Origin: an uncultured Clostridia bacterium
GTDB lineage: Bacteria; Bacillota; Clostridia; Oscillospirales; Ruminococcaceae
Assembly: GCA_937893735.1 (NCBI GenBank)
Contig: CALBGD010000238.1
Coordinates: forward strand, 1-6,076
Direction of reading: 5' to 3'
DNA length: 6,076 nucleotides
A model generated the notes under the pieces. That model saw only the letters and a program-made list of their open reading frames with translations. It had not been told where the DNA came from and did no database searches. Shown here in pieces: positions 5,716 through 6,076 of the stretch; position 1 is the first letter of the stretch; every line of letters begins with the position of its first letter. A program made the translations under genes and the position numbers.

Positions 5716-6076
5716 ATGAACAACCTCAATCAGCCCAAAACAGAACTTCACAAGAAGCAGAATACCGATAATCTATCCAAAAGCATAAACCGAACTGTCG
5801 ATAACCGGCGGGGCAATATGCTGGATATGACTGACGGCAGAAAAAAAATAAGTGCTGATTATTCCGGGAAACGTACAATTTACCCCATGAAAGGCAGCCG
5901 GCGAATATCTCCTCGAGAATTTGCAAATTCAAAGGCAAAACGCTTTGAAAAAGTTGCCCGAGAACCCGGAAAGAAATACAGACTGCCCAAAGTAAATACT
6001 GCTGATAAATCCTCGCTTGATACTCTGGCTTTTTCGAACAGGAAAACATCTCCGAACAGCCGAAGCAGACTGCTGG
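5716..6076 (+). CDS. Basic, probably disordered N-terminus of an uncharacterised element protein (3' end outside window)
   Basis: An ATG two bases after the virB4 stop opens a frame that runs to the end of the window (120 codons visible). It begins MNNLNQPKTELHKKQNTDNL. The visible part is hydrophilic and rich in Lys, Arg, Ser and Asn, with no membrane segment, no signal peptide and no recognisable fold. Examples are GKRTIYPMKGSRRISPREF and SKAKRFEKVAREPGKKYRL. The ribosome-binding site is weak (GGTG at 5705-5708), so coupling to virB4 translation is likely; the alternative in-frame ATG at 5818 is no better. In Tn1549-like elements the gene after virB4 is usually a large membrane-bound lysozyme or NlpC/P60 cell-wall hydrolase with a charged cytoplasmic N-terminus, and this could be one. 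That identity rests on position alone. Confidence 0.65.
   Translation, partial: MNNLNQPKTELHKKQNTDNLSKSINRTVDNRRGNMLDMTDGRKKISADYSGKRTIYPMKGSRRISPREFANSKAKRFEKVAREPGKKYRLPKVNTADKSSLDTLAFSNRKTSPNSRSRLL

Noticed and set aside
1..6076. A previously undescribed system in this window
   Set aside because: Gene content and order match the known Tn1549/CTn-type conjugation module. The novelty is limited to the local features listed as findings.

Overview
The window is a stretch of the conjugation (type IV secretion) module of an integrative and conjugative element or related mobile element from a Gram-positive host. Codon use, Shine-Dalgarno strength and gene order point to a gut Clostridia (Oscillospiraceae/Ruminococcus-like) genome. 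That host assignment is inference from gene style. All genes lie on the + strand and are tightly packed. No phage, CRISPR, tRNA or rRNA feature is visible.

Layout: (1) 1-1437, the C-terminal part of a VirD4/TraG-type coupling ATPase, whose start and Walker A lie upstream of the window. (2) 1524-1919, a small signal-peptide protein with two membrane segments (Maff2 type), most likely the VirB2-like pilin or channel subunit. It is bracketed by two hairpins that are exact 18-bp inverted copies of each other. (3) 2032-2913, a polytopic VirB6/TrbL-like channel protein with a TTG start and clearly more AT-rich codon use than its neighbours. (4) 2927-3325, a PrgI-family small membrane protein (VirB3-like position). 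(5) 3315-5713, a VirB4 ATPase split by a frameshift. (6) 5716 to the window end, the basic, low-complexity N-terminus of a further protein. In Tn1549-like elements a cell-wall hydrolase usually follows VirB4.

Together these genes would make the substrate receptor (VirD4), the assembly motor (VirB4), the inner-membrane channel (VirB6, PrgI) and the surface or channel polymer (pilin). The gene order VirD4 - Maff2 - VirB6 - PrgI - VirB4 is the known one for Tn1549/CTn-type elements, so the system itself is not new.

The most unusual feature is at 5148-5206. The virB4 reading frame is broken by a tandem duplication whose two copies encode almost the same ten residues (FSYPSNVDVN / FSYPSNVNVN) with different synonymous codons. 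Simple replication slippage cannot produce this. It points to a join between two diverged virB4 alleles, either by real recombination or by an assembly error. Secondary curiosities are the paired hairpins around the pilin gene, the foreign-looking virB6-like gene, and an in-frame internal ribosome-binding site in the acidic tail of virD4.
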